Part shown: piece by piece, positions 10,860 through 22,275 of the stretch
Position numbering within the stretch: the first letter of the stretch is position 1
How the letters are laid out: every line of letters starts with the position of its first letter
NCBI GenBank assembly: GCA_017311315.1
Contig: CM029609.1
Coordinates: forward strand, 42,555,166 to 42,619,165
DNA: 64,000 nucleotides
From: Dendrocalamus latiflorus
Lineage: Eukaryota; Streptophyta; Magnoliopsida; Poales; Poaceae
Direction of reading: 5' to 3'
The notes under the pieces: model-generated
The model's database searches: none
Told to the model about the DNA's origin: nothing
What the model saw: only the letters and a program-made list of their open reading frames with translations
Program-made: the position numbers and the translations under genes

Positions 10860-12062
10860 TCAAGGATTAACCGGGCAGTATCTTACAGGTCAGAAAGTCC
10901 AGGGCCAGTAGCTTCTTCGGTTTAACGTACGGCCTTCTTTCTTGATCTCTTCCAGCGAGACGGTGATTCCATGACCTATGCACTACGTGCTTGATGCATG
11001 CATTGCCGAACAATCGTTGAAATAGTTGACGAGCATTCTGTTGGGACGTCGCGACCACTTGTTGTGCGTGCCCGGCCGACTCTATGAGGATCCAGGAGAT
11101 GTGATACGCACCTTGATTTGCGCCGTTGGTGGACAACTATAACCTAATCGCCATGTGCTCGATATGACTGTACTGCAGTGCAGCGGGAAGGCCGTGCCGT
11201 CTCTTTCGTCCACCCAACACCTCCAACACCACCCATGAGGCCATGATCGACTCCATGAGTCTCAGCTCTGCACGGATGTTATGGCAACACTATGCACCTA
11301 ATTACATCAGACAAAGTCTCAAGATCAGGGAATGCATATCTTCTAGCTTGGAAGTCTCCATCATAGCTTTTTGTACAATAGCTTAACAGTGAAGCATCAA
11401 GCCAGCGGTGTCAGGCAGGTTAATTCCTGAAGAACCCCTGAAAGATGATGGACCGGCATCAGAAAAGCAACAGCACCTCAGCCTTTTCTTTAACCTGGAA
11501 CAATGCATCCAGAAAATAATGCACCCAAAGCAGGGACAGGGGGGCTGTAGCCGTGGACTAGCTGATCAGTGATTACAGGCATATGACCAACCAGATCCAA
11601 AAATGAATGAATCAGAGCTGGGGATAAGAAACTGGAGGCCCTAATAGGGTTTCAAGGTAGGTCATGGATTAGTGGGCAGTATTCTAAGATGCACTCTCTC
11701 TTCAGATTGAGTTGACCTGACCCGACCAGGTGTATCTTATCAGGTAGGCATTGACCTCTGCGGATTACAGAGATTCGAGCCCAGCTTATTGTACTTTAAA
11801 TTTCAGCCATAAATCATGATTCCAAGATGCAAGGCGTGTTTGGGTCAGTGCTACAACCAAAGTGTTCTCGCCAAAGTTGACTTGCCATAATTTTTGTGAT
11901 GTCCAAATCGGTTGCCACAACTTGGGTAAAATTTACTAAGAGCTTGTGCAAGTGACCAGTGGGACGTAGCATTAGGAAGTGTGACACGCTATAAATATGG
12001 CTGCAAGCTGAATAGTGTTCAAAGAAAGTCAAACTTGTCTAACTTGAGTGTGGTAAGGTGTG
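10860..12062. other. No recognised gene
   Basis: Minus-strand frames between about 11290 and 10867 (..GRDQERRPYVKPKKLLALDFL..) are moderately GC-rich and could be eroded exon or transposon coding sequence. I cannot assign a family. 11300-12060 shows no coding, RNA or repeat structure I can support. Confidence 0.3.
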
Positions 12063-13420
12063 GCTATGGACCAAACATACGTGGATGTCACCCTAGATGG
12101 ACACAACTCAGCATAAGCAAACATCCAAAGTAATTATTCAACGGACCCCTGATGGAGCAATTTGTGATCCTATGACCAACCGTAAGTTTCAAGAAGAAGA
12201 AGATCGAAGCTTGACACGTTTCTTTATTTACTGAGTGATTCGATTAATACCGCGGTAATCATCAGGCGAAGGATTCACCGAGAAGTTGTATTCATAAATC
12301 GAAGAAGCTTGCAACTAGATGGAGGATTGACTAGCTGTAAAGAAAAAGGGAGGATTGGTACACAATAGAGATGTGACGAGTGGCGGGGTCAGAAAATCAC
12401 CATGTTAAGAATTTAGTTAGATATGAGACGGGTTGTTTCCAGTTTACTGCTTATGACTTTTAATTTATGTTACATTAACTAACTTTTAAATAGTGTGTAT
12501 TTTTAAGATGGAGTCTGTAAATCGATTGTAGTATATATTATACTGACTTATATATATCAGTCAAACTTGCACGTGAGTGTCTCTCTACATAGTCTCTCTT
12601 GCGAATAGCTAGAATTTAAAATTTTAAGTTAAAAGCCAGAAAGCACGGCCCAAAAAAACCCATCCATAGCTACGTGGATACCATGCGAGACGGACACAAC
12701 TCAAAATAACAAGATATCCGGAACACCGATTGATTTGATCAATGGAGCAACTTGTGATATCATCGCTAATCTTAACAACAACGTCGACACTTGACACGTT
12801 CTTGCATTATTACTTACTGATTGATTTGATTAATACCGCCGCAATCATCAGGCGAAGGATTCACAACTAGATGAAGGGTGGGTACACAATAGAATTGTGA
12901 CAAGTAGCAGAGCCACGGAATCACCAGGGAAGAATTAAGAGGGTGTTTTCTCTGGCTTCTAAGTTTAAACTCCAGCTCTCATATTCTTATTGGATCTACT
13001 CTTCTGAGAATCTGATACTATCGTAAGGTTGTGTTTGACCAGGAGGCTAACTCGGACTCAAAAAATGAGAAAATTTTATGCAAAATGTCTATAAGTTAGA
13101 CATGGCTACGTGTATACCAGTCTACCACACGAGACGGACACAACTCAAAAATAACAAGGTATCAGAGACATCGATTGATTTGATCAATGGACCCCTCATG
13201 GAGCAACTTGTGATTCACTGCTAATCTTTTGATTTCAACAGAGACATCAAAGCTCAACAAGTTCCTGGATCATTTACTGACTGATTTGATTAATTCTGCA
13301 GAAATCATCATACGGAGAATCGACCGGGAAGTTGAATTCACAAACCAAAAGCTTGGATGACGGGTGATCACGGATCTATATAGCACACAATTCAGATGTT
13401 GCAAGCCAAAAAAATTTCAA
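12063..13420. repeat. Three diverged direct repeats (about 300-360 bp) of non-coding DNA
   Basis: Units start near 12063, 12663 and 13097. Each carries, in order, 'gctacgtgga/tatacc', 'gacggacacaactca', 'gatttgatcaatgga', 'gagcaacttgtgat', 'ttgattaata/ttctgc', 'aatcatca', 'gaaggattcac' and 'cacaatagaa/ttgtga'. Between units 1 and 2 sits a MITE (12425-12645), which explains the longer spacing. No open frame runs through the units. They look like an old tandem triplication; the function is unknown. Confidence 0.6.
12425..12645 (-). mobile_element. MITE family A copy, reverse orientation
   Basis: Contains the reverse complement of the family core: 'atactgacttatatatatcagtcaaacttgcacgtgagt' corresponds to 'actcacgtg..gatataaat.aagtc.gta' at 29745 and 49555. 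It is bounded by 'cagtttactgcttatgactttt' and 'aaaagccagaaagcac'. The target duplication is not resolved. Confidence 0.55.
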
Positions 13421-13640
13421 CGACCTTAGCCGATGGGTGGACTCAAGGCCATGTCTCAACCATGGATCCCACAATCCACCTATCAGTGAATGTCCCGCGA
13501 GAATTTTATTGATTAAATGTTTCCACGTGGAGTACACAACTGTACATGTGTATAATAACAAGCGTAGTGAGCATGACGCCCCGCAACAAGTCAACAAGTC
13601 AAAGTTCAATTCAAAGCAGTGTCCTTTTTTGGTTTACGTC

Positions 13641-13913
13641 CCGTTTATTTCAGCTTAAGCTTCTGGTTTCAGACTTATTTTTTTCTATTTATAAATTTCG
13701 CATTTTTCTTTCTTTTCGTCTTTTTTAGCTTTTTTGCCGTTTCTTTTTCCCCGTATTTGTTTGTATTATACGAGATGGGCTAACATGTTTTTCCCATTTT
13801 TAATTTTTTTTAAATTTAATTATGCTAAATAAGCCACCATCAGCTATAGGGCAAAATAAACTAGTTACAATAAAAATAAGTCATAATCTAAGTTTATTCA
13901 GCTCAAATGAACA
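13641..13913 (+). mobile_element. MITE family B copy
   Basis: Starts 'cccgtttatttcagctt' and ends 'agctcaaatgaac', imperfect inverted ends. The interior shares 'ttctggtttcagacttattt', 'gatgggctaacatgttttt', 'aaatttaattatgctaaataagccaccatcagcta' and 'agtcataa' with the copy at 34351-34620. Non-coding, AT-rich. Confidence 0.6.
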
Positions 13914-14303
13914 CCCTGCCGGAGACCTGAACTTTTCCATTCGATGGTACCAGTACCGACAAGCAGAAGACTGAACAGGATTTCTCACGCGAGAAGACAA
14001 AACCAAAACACAAGCACGGTCAAGAAGATAAGAATATAACCACACTAAGGCCATTTGGAACGTGGAAATTTTCCCAAACTTCTGTTCACATTAAATTGTT
14101 TCCCGTGAAATTATTGCGTTTCAAACAGTCCTCCATGACGCCACCAATTGAATGGAAGTCCGGAACTAATGAACACAAGAAGCATGTAGGGAAGCATCAA
14201 CCGTGCGCCTGCTGCCGGGCAAGGTTAATTTCAGGTAAGCAAATCGCAGCTGCACATCAAGATCTGATGGCACAGCCCAATTGCTGTCACTGATGAGGAG
14301 AAA
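13914..14303. other. No gene recognised
   Basis: Mixed-composition sequence. The 65-codon plus frame at 14096-14293 has a CACCRAR stretch but no recognisable domain, and no promoter or splice context supports it. Confidence 0.3.
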
Positions 14304-14960
14304 TTTTTTTTTCGAGAAAATGTAAAAGATTTGTGTGTCATTTCATTAATAGAAGAAAAAAGAGTACAACTAATCACCTGACTAAATTGGTCAGGTGAGA
14401 AAGTACAATAGGTCGTGCTCAAAGTTCTCTCTAAATTAGAAACGGGGAAAAGGAAAACATATGAGACTAAATAACACCGACAAAAGCAACACAAAACAAC
14501 ATCCAGCTGCAAAGGCAAGAAGCTCTTGCCGAACTCCATAACAACCCTTCTTGCCTAATAACCTTCAGAATATCTTGCAAGAAGCAAAAGTTATTATTGA
14601 ATGCTCTTGCATTCCTTTCTTTCCTAATTGTCCAGAAAACTAATATCACCATTGTATCTTTCATGTGATCCTTCTGAACAACACTCCGGGAAGATAGCCA
14701 CCATTCTGAAAGTTTAGAGTCCGCAGCTGACATGATAGCACTACGAGCCGTCAGGGAAAGAATAGCAAACCACACCTACCTTACAACAACACAATTGATT
14801 AAAAGATGCTGAAATGTCTTTGGTCCTTGTTCACATAGCACTTAGGTATGAGGATATAACAATCCTCTATTTTGCGACCAGTCAGCAGTCCAACAGCGTT
14901 TCAGAACAACCAACCATGAAAGAACTTACATCGCAACTGAGGAGAAAATTCTGTCCATCC
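14304..14960 (-). mobile_element. 5'-truncated L1-type LINE fragment (zf-RVT end)
   Basis: A poly(T) run at 14304-14312 marks the poly(A) tail of a minus-strand LINE. Upstream on the minus strand, in broken frames, are RCWTADWSQNRGLL, then CEQGPKTFQHLLINC (the zinc-binding zf-RVT block, C..H..C). VWFAILSLTARSA, SEWWLSSRSVVQKDH, VILVFWTIRKERNARAFNN and GLLWSSARASCL follow. This is the conserved C-terminal region of plant LINE reverse transcriptases. A stop interrupts RCWTAD..HT*VLC and another precedes VWF. No catalytic YADD region is present. Confidence 0.75.
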
Positions 14961-15699
14961 ACTGTTACAGACCAAGGGAGGCCAATTCAAGAAAAGGATA
15001 AGAGTGTAACGAAGGACAAGGTCAGGCTGTTCACTGTTGAGTAATCTGAATTCACAGGAGCACACGCTTGAAAGGAACTGTACGCGCTATCTTGTCATAC
15101 ATGAACTTTTTCAATGTGATATCTTGCTAAAATCGGCCAAGTCTCAAAGTAGGATCAGAGAGTAGATAAAGAGTCGAATGGCATAAAGGAGACAAGTTCG
15201 ACAGAGCATGGTTTCCTTGGAGACGGAACAGATAGAAAGAAAATGACTTGGGAATTCTTTTCCCACGAGGGTAAAGAACTCATGGACAAATTAACGACCT
15301 TATCAGTGTAAAAGAAGTCGCAAAGCTGTCCGTTCTTGCAAGCAACAGACCGGCGAAGATCTCTCTACAGAGCGATCAACTACAACCTTTTTCGTGTGGA
15401 CTTCGATTGAACCACGTAGGCGGAAACAAGCAGCAGGGGAAGACAGTCAAATTGAACCTGTTTCTGTTACCAACATAAGCAAACCAGATCCTTAATACAG
15501 TAAACTTAGATAATAGAAGCATCCAGAGCATTCGCTAGATAGGAGTACATCACTGCTATGCATACATGTTTTCTCCGATGATTGACTCATTCAGCCGACG
15601 GGGGAAAATAAAGAAAATTATTGAGGACTATATGACTATATGAGAAGGTCTAAAAGTATTTTATAATAAATTATTGTTAATGTATGTTATGTTGAAATT
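14961..15699. other. No gene recognised
   Basis: May include further eroded LINE sequence on the minus strand up to about 15400, but no frame is convincing. 15400-15700 is AT-rich without features. Confidence 0.3.
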
Positions 15700-17515
15700 T
15701 AAATTTGTGAAACATTTAGATTTTCAGTCTGGTGATTTCAGCCTCAGGTGGTCAGACCGGCCTTATTGAGTGGCCTGACTGGTCAGTAAGTGGCGGATAG
15801 ATTGGGCTCATGTAGCGGTTAGACCAAGTAGTTCGAAATTTTGGCTAAGAGTTTTGGATTTTAGGGAATTGACTATGGATCGAGTAAATTTGTTCTAGGT
15901 CAGTACATTCATATTGCATGAAGTATGTTTAAGTTAACGTGGGTTGAGTTGTGAAGAATTTGTGCCTGGAAATGATTTCTCGATCTTAGATGTGCAGAGA
16001 AGTTTAGAGTCAACTATGGTTAACAACGAGAACCAGAACTATACTCATAGAGAAGTCGAGGTCCAGAACAGTCAAGAATGCTATATGAGATGGTTGAACT
16101 CAAGCATAGCTCAAGGAATGCAATGAATATTACATGAAAGGTTTGAACGGCGGGTTGCACCAAGTGCCTTAGTCAATCTAAGCGAGGCATGGTATGGTGG
16201 GAATCGGAGTGTAAGAGATTTACCGATGTGTGATAAGCCATTGATGCATCTACACGTAGCAAGCATAGCGATTCCTTGCAAGGGAAGGAGAAAATTAGGT
16301 TAATAAGAGGGTATTTTGGTAGTAAACCAAATACCAAAAAGTTTATTGGATCAAAACCATTGCATTTGAGTGGCGCTTGGGAAAGCATTTTAGGTCAAGG
16401 AGATGCTAAGAAAATCAAGTGGATCAAAGGCTAATAACTTAGCGGGTTCAGACTCATTTACTTTGAAAAATGTGAATGAGTTAAGTGTGAATGTAAAACT
16501 CCATGTCGTATGGAGTTAACGGTTTTCCTCCAATTGTACTAGTGGATAATATCCATTATAGTAAATATGGACATGTTAATTTAATGGATTGGAGATAAAA
16601 ACTTGCAAACCAATCATCCAAACCATTTCAATCTTGAGTTCTAGGATTGTGGTTTAAGAGAGAAGAGTGAGTATTATGATATGCTCTTTTGTCCTCATTA
16701 TGAAGTGACTGTAAAATCTTTATCTTTAAGTAGCAGAAGATCAACTTTGTTTATCTCTCATAAAGTATTCTTGTCTTGGTTAATCTGCTCTTGTTCTTAT
16801 TGGTTCTTTACATCTTCTCTTCCCTTCTTAATCTTGCTGAGTGCCAAGTACATAGAAGTGAAAGAGATAACTCAAATAGATCAAATCCTATCTATCTAGA
16901 TAATGTGGTTTGTAAGATTTCGAAGTTGCCCAATTCTTGCTTGGTTCGAAGCTTTTATTGAGGAATCTTGATTCGAGGGTTTTGGTTTCGAATATTTAGG
17001 TGGTCTAGTTTATTATGACATGTGGGAACTCATCTAGATCCATCTTAGATATTCTTAACACATGAGCAAGTTGTTTCTCGAATTTTTGAGATTTGCCTAG
17101 TTTTGGTGCAATATTGTATGTTTTGAGAAAATTTTGAAACTTTAGCCAATACCCATGCAATCCTTAGATGGAATAGGTTCCGGTGGCCCTCAGCAAGGTG
17201 TGTGCAAAGTTTCACATCATTTAGATATGCATTTTGAAGTTTGCACCAAAATTGATTTTGACTCAGGCTGATTTTATGTTCTGGGAACAGAGGAGCGGTC
17301 AGACCTACAGTTTGTACGGTTAAACTGACCACCGGTCTAACCGCACATCTAGTGATGATCAGACAAGTTAGGTGCTAATTTTGTAAGACCTTACTATTTT
17401 TGGTTGTCGTTTGAATTTAGGCTATTAAATCTGATCTTCTTAGCTCTTTAGTTATTGGAGTGAAAGATTTCTGAATGCTTGGGGGAAGATTTCTGAATGC
17501 TTGGGGGAAGATTTT
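15700..17515 (+). repeat. Family X copy 1 (unidentified long repeat)
   Basis: It is collinear with 45160-46860 in the same orientation. Shared blocks: 'gttgtgaagaattt..gcctg/tcgaaa..gatttct', 'caagcatag/ataa', 'gggttgcacca', 'gagggtattttggtag', 'cttagcgggttcagactcat' and a 3' end 'cttgggggaaGATTTTA'. It carries scattered 'ggtcagaccg' words (about 15732 and 17295-17345). Near 17470-17510 a 27-bp piece ('gatttctgaatgcttggggga') is duplicated in tandem. It is non-coding and may be a long LTR or other retroelement part; termini are uncertain. Confidence 0.5.
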
Positions 17516-17556
17516 AATGAAGGCATATTTTAAAGATTTTAACCAAGAACCTGCTT

Positions 17557-18226
17557 TTAAACTTTCAATTGAAGGAGAGAAAGTACAAATGCCTTTACTA
17601 GAGTGAATCCATTCCTTCCATCTGCCATAAAGAATCTAGCATGGGTGGGCACAAAGACCCCATCCCAATGAGGTGTGTCTGCCTTTTCTACAACATTGGT
17701 CAGTCCTTCCCAAATGGGCAGCACAGCACAGTCCGGCATGGGCCCATTAGGTATGACCCATTTAGCTAAATCTCTAGTCATTGTCTGTCTAAAAATATGA
17801 GTAAATATAGGATTATGAGCAGTTCTAATGTACTTTTCGAACGCATCTGACACACCAAAGTTCAAATAAAGATCTTGTGAGGCAATCAAATAGGCTAAAG
17901 ATTCTCGAGCTACCTCGGGATTATAATCCCAGTTACATACCGTACTGCCAGGGTTGTACTGCAGCTACATCTGCCTCATGGTTATGCCTTGCTTTTTTAC
18001 ATCTTTGGGCATATCTGTGCAAGTGTCCGGTTCCACTTGAGGACTTTGTAGACAATTCATGATGATATATTTTGCAAACAACAACTCTTACTTTATCTCT
18101 TGACACATTTCGTTTCATTATCTTGTCAAAATCTGCCCACATGTCCGACATGCTTGATCTGGACCTCTTTGCTCTCGTGCTTGCTGACGTAGAGGTACTG
18201 GTAGAGCCTGAGGATGGTACAGCCAT
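17557..18226 (-). pseudogene. hAT transposase, N-terminal part, frameshifted and truncated
   Basis: From 18226 downward the frame gives a Ser/Thr-rich N-terminus, then MSDMWADFDKIMKR..., then CKIYHHELSTKSSSGTGHLH and RYAQRC, a BED-type zinc finger in which the second Cys is Tyr. A frame change near 17960 leads to NWDYNPEVARESLAYLIASQ, LNFGVSDAFEKYIRT and IFTHIFRQTMTRDL. This is the conserved start of the hAT (Ac-like, RICESLEEPER-type) catalytic region. After about residue W in 'RDLAKW' the sequence changes to something unrelated, so the RNase-H core and dimerisation domain are absent. The encoded enzyme would cut and paste hAT elements; this copy cannot. Confidence 0.75.
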
Positions 18227-18659
18227 GGTCTACTCTACTATTTGAGGTGGAGGTGGAGATATTTCATTCTCGAAGGATGAAAGTTTTCTAGATCAATTCT
18301 GTATTTACTTATAGGAAAATTGTCAAATTTTTCTATATAGAAATATGAAAAATTACAAAATACAAATAGAAAATTACACAATTACCTATTTTATATCACA
18401 ATAAGAAAAAATAAGAACAATATAAGTATACAAAAATTAGTATTATTACCTCTTTTATTGGTTGTAGGCCGGATTTCAAATGTTTGAATTTTTAGCAAAA
18501 TTATTTTGAATTTGCCAAATTATCGCAAAGTGTATCAAAACTTTCACAAGAGAATTTGGAGAAGAGATTGCTAGTTTGAGTGTGACAAAATGAGGAGTGT
18601 ATGCTGCCTATTTATAGAAAAAATTTAAGATTTTTTTTATATTTAAACTCACAAACAAC

Positions 18660-18887
18660 CATAAAATATTTTAAATTTAAAAAATCGACTGTTACTTGTG
18701 CTAAACGAGCCATGCCCGAGCCAAATATGCCTACTGGCTATTTTCGTGCCAAATGAGTCGTGCCCACTAGGATACATGTGCCGATCGGGCCATTGTGCTG
18801 CACGGGCTGTGCCATGCCATGCCCGACCCAATACTATGTGTGTCGTGTTGTGTCGTGCCGGCACGTTGGGCCGGGATGTCAACCCTG
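18660..18887 (-). mobile_element. Terminus and subterminal repeats of the hAT element
   Basis: The right end reads ..GGGCCGGGATGTCAACCCTG. Its reverse complement begins CAGGGTTGACATCC, fitting the hAT CAGRG terminal consensus. The preceding 200 bp is packed with 'cgtgcc/gggc/cacgac' words on both strands, the transposase-binding-type subterminal repeats seen in grass hATs. It lies on the 5' side of the transposase remnant. The opposite terminus was not found. Confidence 0.55.
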
Positions 18888-18899
18888 CTGACCTGGCCC

Positions 18900-21285
18900 T
18901 CCCCCTCGTGCCCTACTGACCTTGCCTGATAGGTGCTTCTATGGGTCGTGCTTATAGTAACGGACTGTAGACCGGTTGCTAGGTACGGTCTTGGACACCA
19001 CCAACACTGGTAGCACCTTTAAGAAAGGAGAGAAGCTAATGAAATTTGTACTAGCAAAAATTTCCTCATTGGCATTTCAGCTCAAGAACTTCTTTTTTCT
19101 TTGAAACGGATAGGTCTGGAACTCAATGCTCTTAGCACAGTCATAGCAAGTGAAAGTTAGTTAAGAAAAAAACATACCGGGGAGTACACAGAGTAGAGAT
19201 GGAACAACTCAGTAGTACTAACATAAGTAGTATATAATATGTGTTGTTATGCGAGGGCAATTCGGTAATTTCCCAATTGGAAAAGAAATAAAAAGGAAAA
19301 AACCGCAGACGGGGCCTACCTGTCGGTGAGCCACGCGAAGAGTTAAGAGAGGAGACTGCGTCTCCTCCTTGAGTGCATCTTGTGTGCGTGCGCATGCTCG
19401 TGCGGCCGATTCGGCTTCCGCCCAGATATGGCGATTTTGGCGGCGAATGGGAGAGACGGCGAGTGGAGGGGCGGCGGCAGAGGCGCGGGCTGGCCTGGGT
19501 TCCTCGGAGCCGGCCGCTCGTGTCACCCACTGCAAACCCTTGTCTCCTCTTCTTAAGGCCTGGTTGCTCCACGGTTGCGGCATATCTCTTCCGATCCCGA
19601 TTTGCTTCTCTTGAGTCTTCTTCCTCTCGGTTATTTGGTCTATGCGTAGTATTGGGGCTTCGGCGCCATCTCTGATTGAAGCTTTTTGCTTTCGATTTCA
19701 TGTGAACCCTATTGTGGTGTGAGGGGAAACTCGAAGATTGAAGGCTGACCGAGGGAGGACGGAGGCGGTGACGGCTCCCTGTTGCTTTTGAGCGCACTTG
19801 GCCGGTGCGTTTTTGTGGTCTTGTGCGGCACTACCCCGACCCTCAGCTCCGGCATCGGCTTCCCGAGGTTGGAGAGGGCACTGTATCTCCGTCAACCACA
19901 TCCTTTTTCTGCATCGGCAAAGAGGGGTGATAGGTTTTCTGGGACAGCACTTTTGAGTGTGCCTTGCCCTGTTCTTTGTGTTCTTCACCGGCTTGGTATT
20001 CTTCTAGATGGCTTTAAGTGCCGCCTGCACTGTGAGTATATTGATCTTTTTGCATTTTGTGGCAACAATACTTGTTCTCCTTTTCAATTCAAGTACTTGG
20101 GAATGCACCGTTTATTTGTGGGCTCAGATTATGCTCTATGATGAACTATTTGAATGCTGATTGTGATCTTGATAAAAGAATCAGATTTGAGCTCTAGTAG
20201 TTTGATTCCACTGACTGAGCCGTAGCCTATTGTATATCTGTTAAGAAGATTTGTTAACATGCAACTGAATTTGTTGAGTATGCAGTAGTTTCTGTTCAGT
20301 GCTATTCAGGTCAAATTATTTCTGCGCAGTAATATCTTTTTGTTCAGTTCTGATTCAATTCAGTCTATTTCTGTGAACTGTTATTGCTTGCTGCTTATGA
20401 TCCAGAAATCTGAGAGAATACTATATGGTATACCTTTGCATGTGAACATTTAAAACTGAAATTCAAGTTAGATATCTTCTGTGCATGGTTCTATCAGTAG
20501 GAAAATATTTAGAGCTCAAACCCTGATTTTAGTTATGAGATCATTTATGGAGAGTATCGACATTAGCATGAAAAGGCCAACGTAAATCTTGTGCAACTCT
20601 ATTCTGAGAGCAAAATTAAAGCAATTACTTTGTCATATGCTAGATTTAATTGCTTTACTGCTTAAAGGACTATTTTACATGTTGTTTTCAACAGATTTGT
20701 GTTTATATTCATTGAATATTTACATGTATATAAATGGTAAGATGGAATTACATGATTATATGCTATTTATGTCATTCATGTTATGATAGAAATATGTTGA
20801 ATATATGTTTAATACAGATAAAATTAAAACTGAAAATACGCTTATATCGCTTTATTTACAACAATATGTAGTTTACAACTCAAACCACCAAAATCTTATT
20901 CTACATAGCGTCTAAATCACGGAGGCAGATGATGGTACACCGGGAAGAAAGATATCAACATGTATATGTACAAGTACACCACAGAGCGACTCCTCTTGGA
21001 TTTTGCTACGCCACAACCCACCCCTACCATACCGTCCCACAGGCTTGCAGAACACCAAGAGAAGCACTGTTCGTACTACTATATGCCAGGGCACCAAATC
21101 TCGTCAAAAATCCTACTCCAAGAACAAGAACAAATGGAAGAGAGGGCAAGTAGGAAATCAAGCGGATTACTGTAGTAATCCGCGCGCACACCAGCAAGAA
21201 GAAGAGAACAAGATCGAGCTCTAACTCATACGTACAACAGAGCTCAGATCAAACCAGGACAGGAGCAGAGCGAGATGGGTACGGA
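18900..21285. other. Intergenic; GC-rich transcript-like segment at 19370-20035
   Basis: 19370-20035 is GC-rich and looks like a grass 5' UTR/first-exon region: a 'cgcccagatatggcgattttggcgg' stretch, then 'ctgcactgtgagtat' resembling a 5' splice site near 20032, followed by 850 bp of AT-rich intron-like sequence. Frames here (up to 218 codons on minus, 119 on plus) match no family I know. No downstream exon is visible. About 20930-21285 is probably 3' UTR/flank of the minus-strand gene at 21286. Confidence 0.3.
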
Positions 21286-21873
21286 TCACCACCAGCCGTA
21301 CACCGCGCGGGAGTACATGCCCTTGATCCACTTGACGCTGCGCCGCAGCGAGTCCTTCACCTTCCCCTCCACGTCGTACACCTTGTAGGCCACCAGCCGC
21401 TTCTTCCTCTGCAGCTCGGCGTCGTCGAACGACCCGCCGGCGGCGGCGGGGGGAGCCCCCAGCGCCTTCTTGGCCGGGGCCGGGGCGGCGGTGTAGTCCA
21501 ATGCGGCGAAGGAGGGGGTGTAGCTCCTGAGGTTGATGGAGCGGCGGCCGGCGGAGGACCAGGTGCTGCTGTTGGCCCGCTTCACCTGCGCCGCTGCGCC
21601 GTCGGAGAAGGGCGCGTAGGACGCCGCGTAGGAGGCGCTGTAGCACCGGAGGTTCAGGCCGGGGGTGGGGCCGGAGACGGTCTTGGTGCTGCCGCTCCGC
21701 TGTACGGTGGAAGCCGCCGCCGGCCGCGACCAAGTGCTGGCGCGCTTCACCTTGGGTGGAGGCGCCGGCGCGTAGGAGGTGGCGTAGGAGGCGCTGTAGC
21801 ACCGGAGGTCGGTGGATGCCGGCGCCGTCGGGGTGCTCCTCTCCGCACAGGACACTGACCTCTCCATTGGCAT
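21286..21873 (-). CDS. DUF3511 domain protein (195 aa)
   Basis: Single-exon frame of 195 residues; the start at 21873 is used because it is the first ATG (MPMERS; a second Met lies two codons on). The C-terminal 46 residues (about 150-195) are the plant-specific DUF3511 domain: KKRLVAYKVYDVEGKVKDS, RRSVKWIKGMY and the terminal VYGWW are its hallmarks. The function of the family is unknown. The N-terminal part is low-complexity but ordered. A block LRCYSASYA..SYAP...KRA..STWS occurs at residues 23-49 and 75-106 and a shorter version (LRSYTPSFA) at 115-123, where the family normally has fewer such blocks. No signal peptide or membrane segment. A TATA-like site and a CT-rich leader lie upstream. 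Codon use is strongly GC3, normal for a short grass gene. The frame is intact. Confidence 0.85.
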   Translation of the reverse strand: MPMERSVSCAERSTPTAPASTDLRCYSASYATSYAPAPPPKVKRASTWSRPAAASTVQRSGSTKTVSGPTPGLNLRCYSASYAASYAPFSDGAAAQVKRANSSTWSSAGRRSINLRSYTPSFAALDYTAAPAPAKKALGAPPAAAGGSFDDAELQRKKRLVAYKVYDVEGKVKDSLRRSVKWIKGMYSRAVYGWW

Positions 21874-21962
21874 CTTTCCTCTCTCTCTCTACGTCTTCGT
21901 GTGTGGAGCTCTGCACTGCAGTAAGGAGTGCCAGAAGGCAGGAAGGTGAGGAATTGCAGAGG

Positions 21963-21974
21963 CCTTTTTATGAA
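21963..21974 (-). promoter_or_regulatory. TATA-like element of the DUF3511 gene
   Basis: On the minus strand TTCATAAAAAGG lies about 90 bp upstream of the ATG at 21873, followed by a pyrimidine/purine-rich leader containing a GA/CT microsatellite (about 21878-21892). Position and sequence fit a weak TATA box. Confidence 0.4.
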
Positions 21975-22074
21975 GGGGCCAGAGGACCCGGATCCTCTGC
22001 AGCCGTAATTACGGGAGTCACTTGGACGGGCCGAGCAACCCAGCGTTTTTCTAGCCTTCAGACTTAAGAATAGA

Positions 22075-22275
22075 CAGATATATAAATTTAAATTCTAGGT
22101 ATTTACAATAGATAAGTTTGAAGAAAAAATTCCATGCTACTTGATTAGTATAACTGGATTCGGTGCAATGTTTGCTACAATTACATGTAAAATCTACCTT
22201 AAAAAGACATATAGTTTGAAAATAAGTTATTGTAGCATACAGTAAAAAATCGAAGTTGAAGCGTTCTTAAACGTA
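22075..22275 (+). mobile_element. Probable diverged MITE family A copy
   Basis: AT-rich tract with 'ttaaattctaggtattta', 'ctaccttaaaaagacatat' and 'agttattgtagcatacagta', the same order of words as the family A copies at 3630 and 49464. It is too diverged to define ends. Confidence 0.35.

Noticed and set aside
11760..11805. tRNA-like 'gattcgagccc' word
   Set aside because: No matching A-box, acceptor stem or cloverleaf could be formed around it.
17557..17700. C-terminal extension of the hAT transposase frame (VIPNGPMPDCAVLPIWEGL..)
   Set aside because: It does not resemble any hAT transposase region. It is probably a junction with other DNA, so it is not counted as part of the domain structure.
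19141..20141. Possible gene (218-codon minus frame or 119-codon plus frame)
   Set aside because: Frames on both strands are similar in length and GC-driven with no recognised domain. A transcript-like 5' region is possible, but no downstream exon could be shown.
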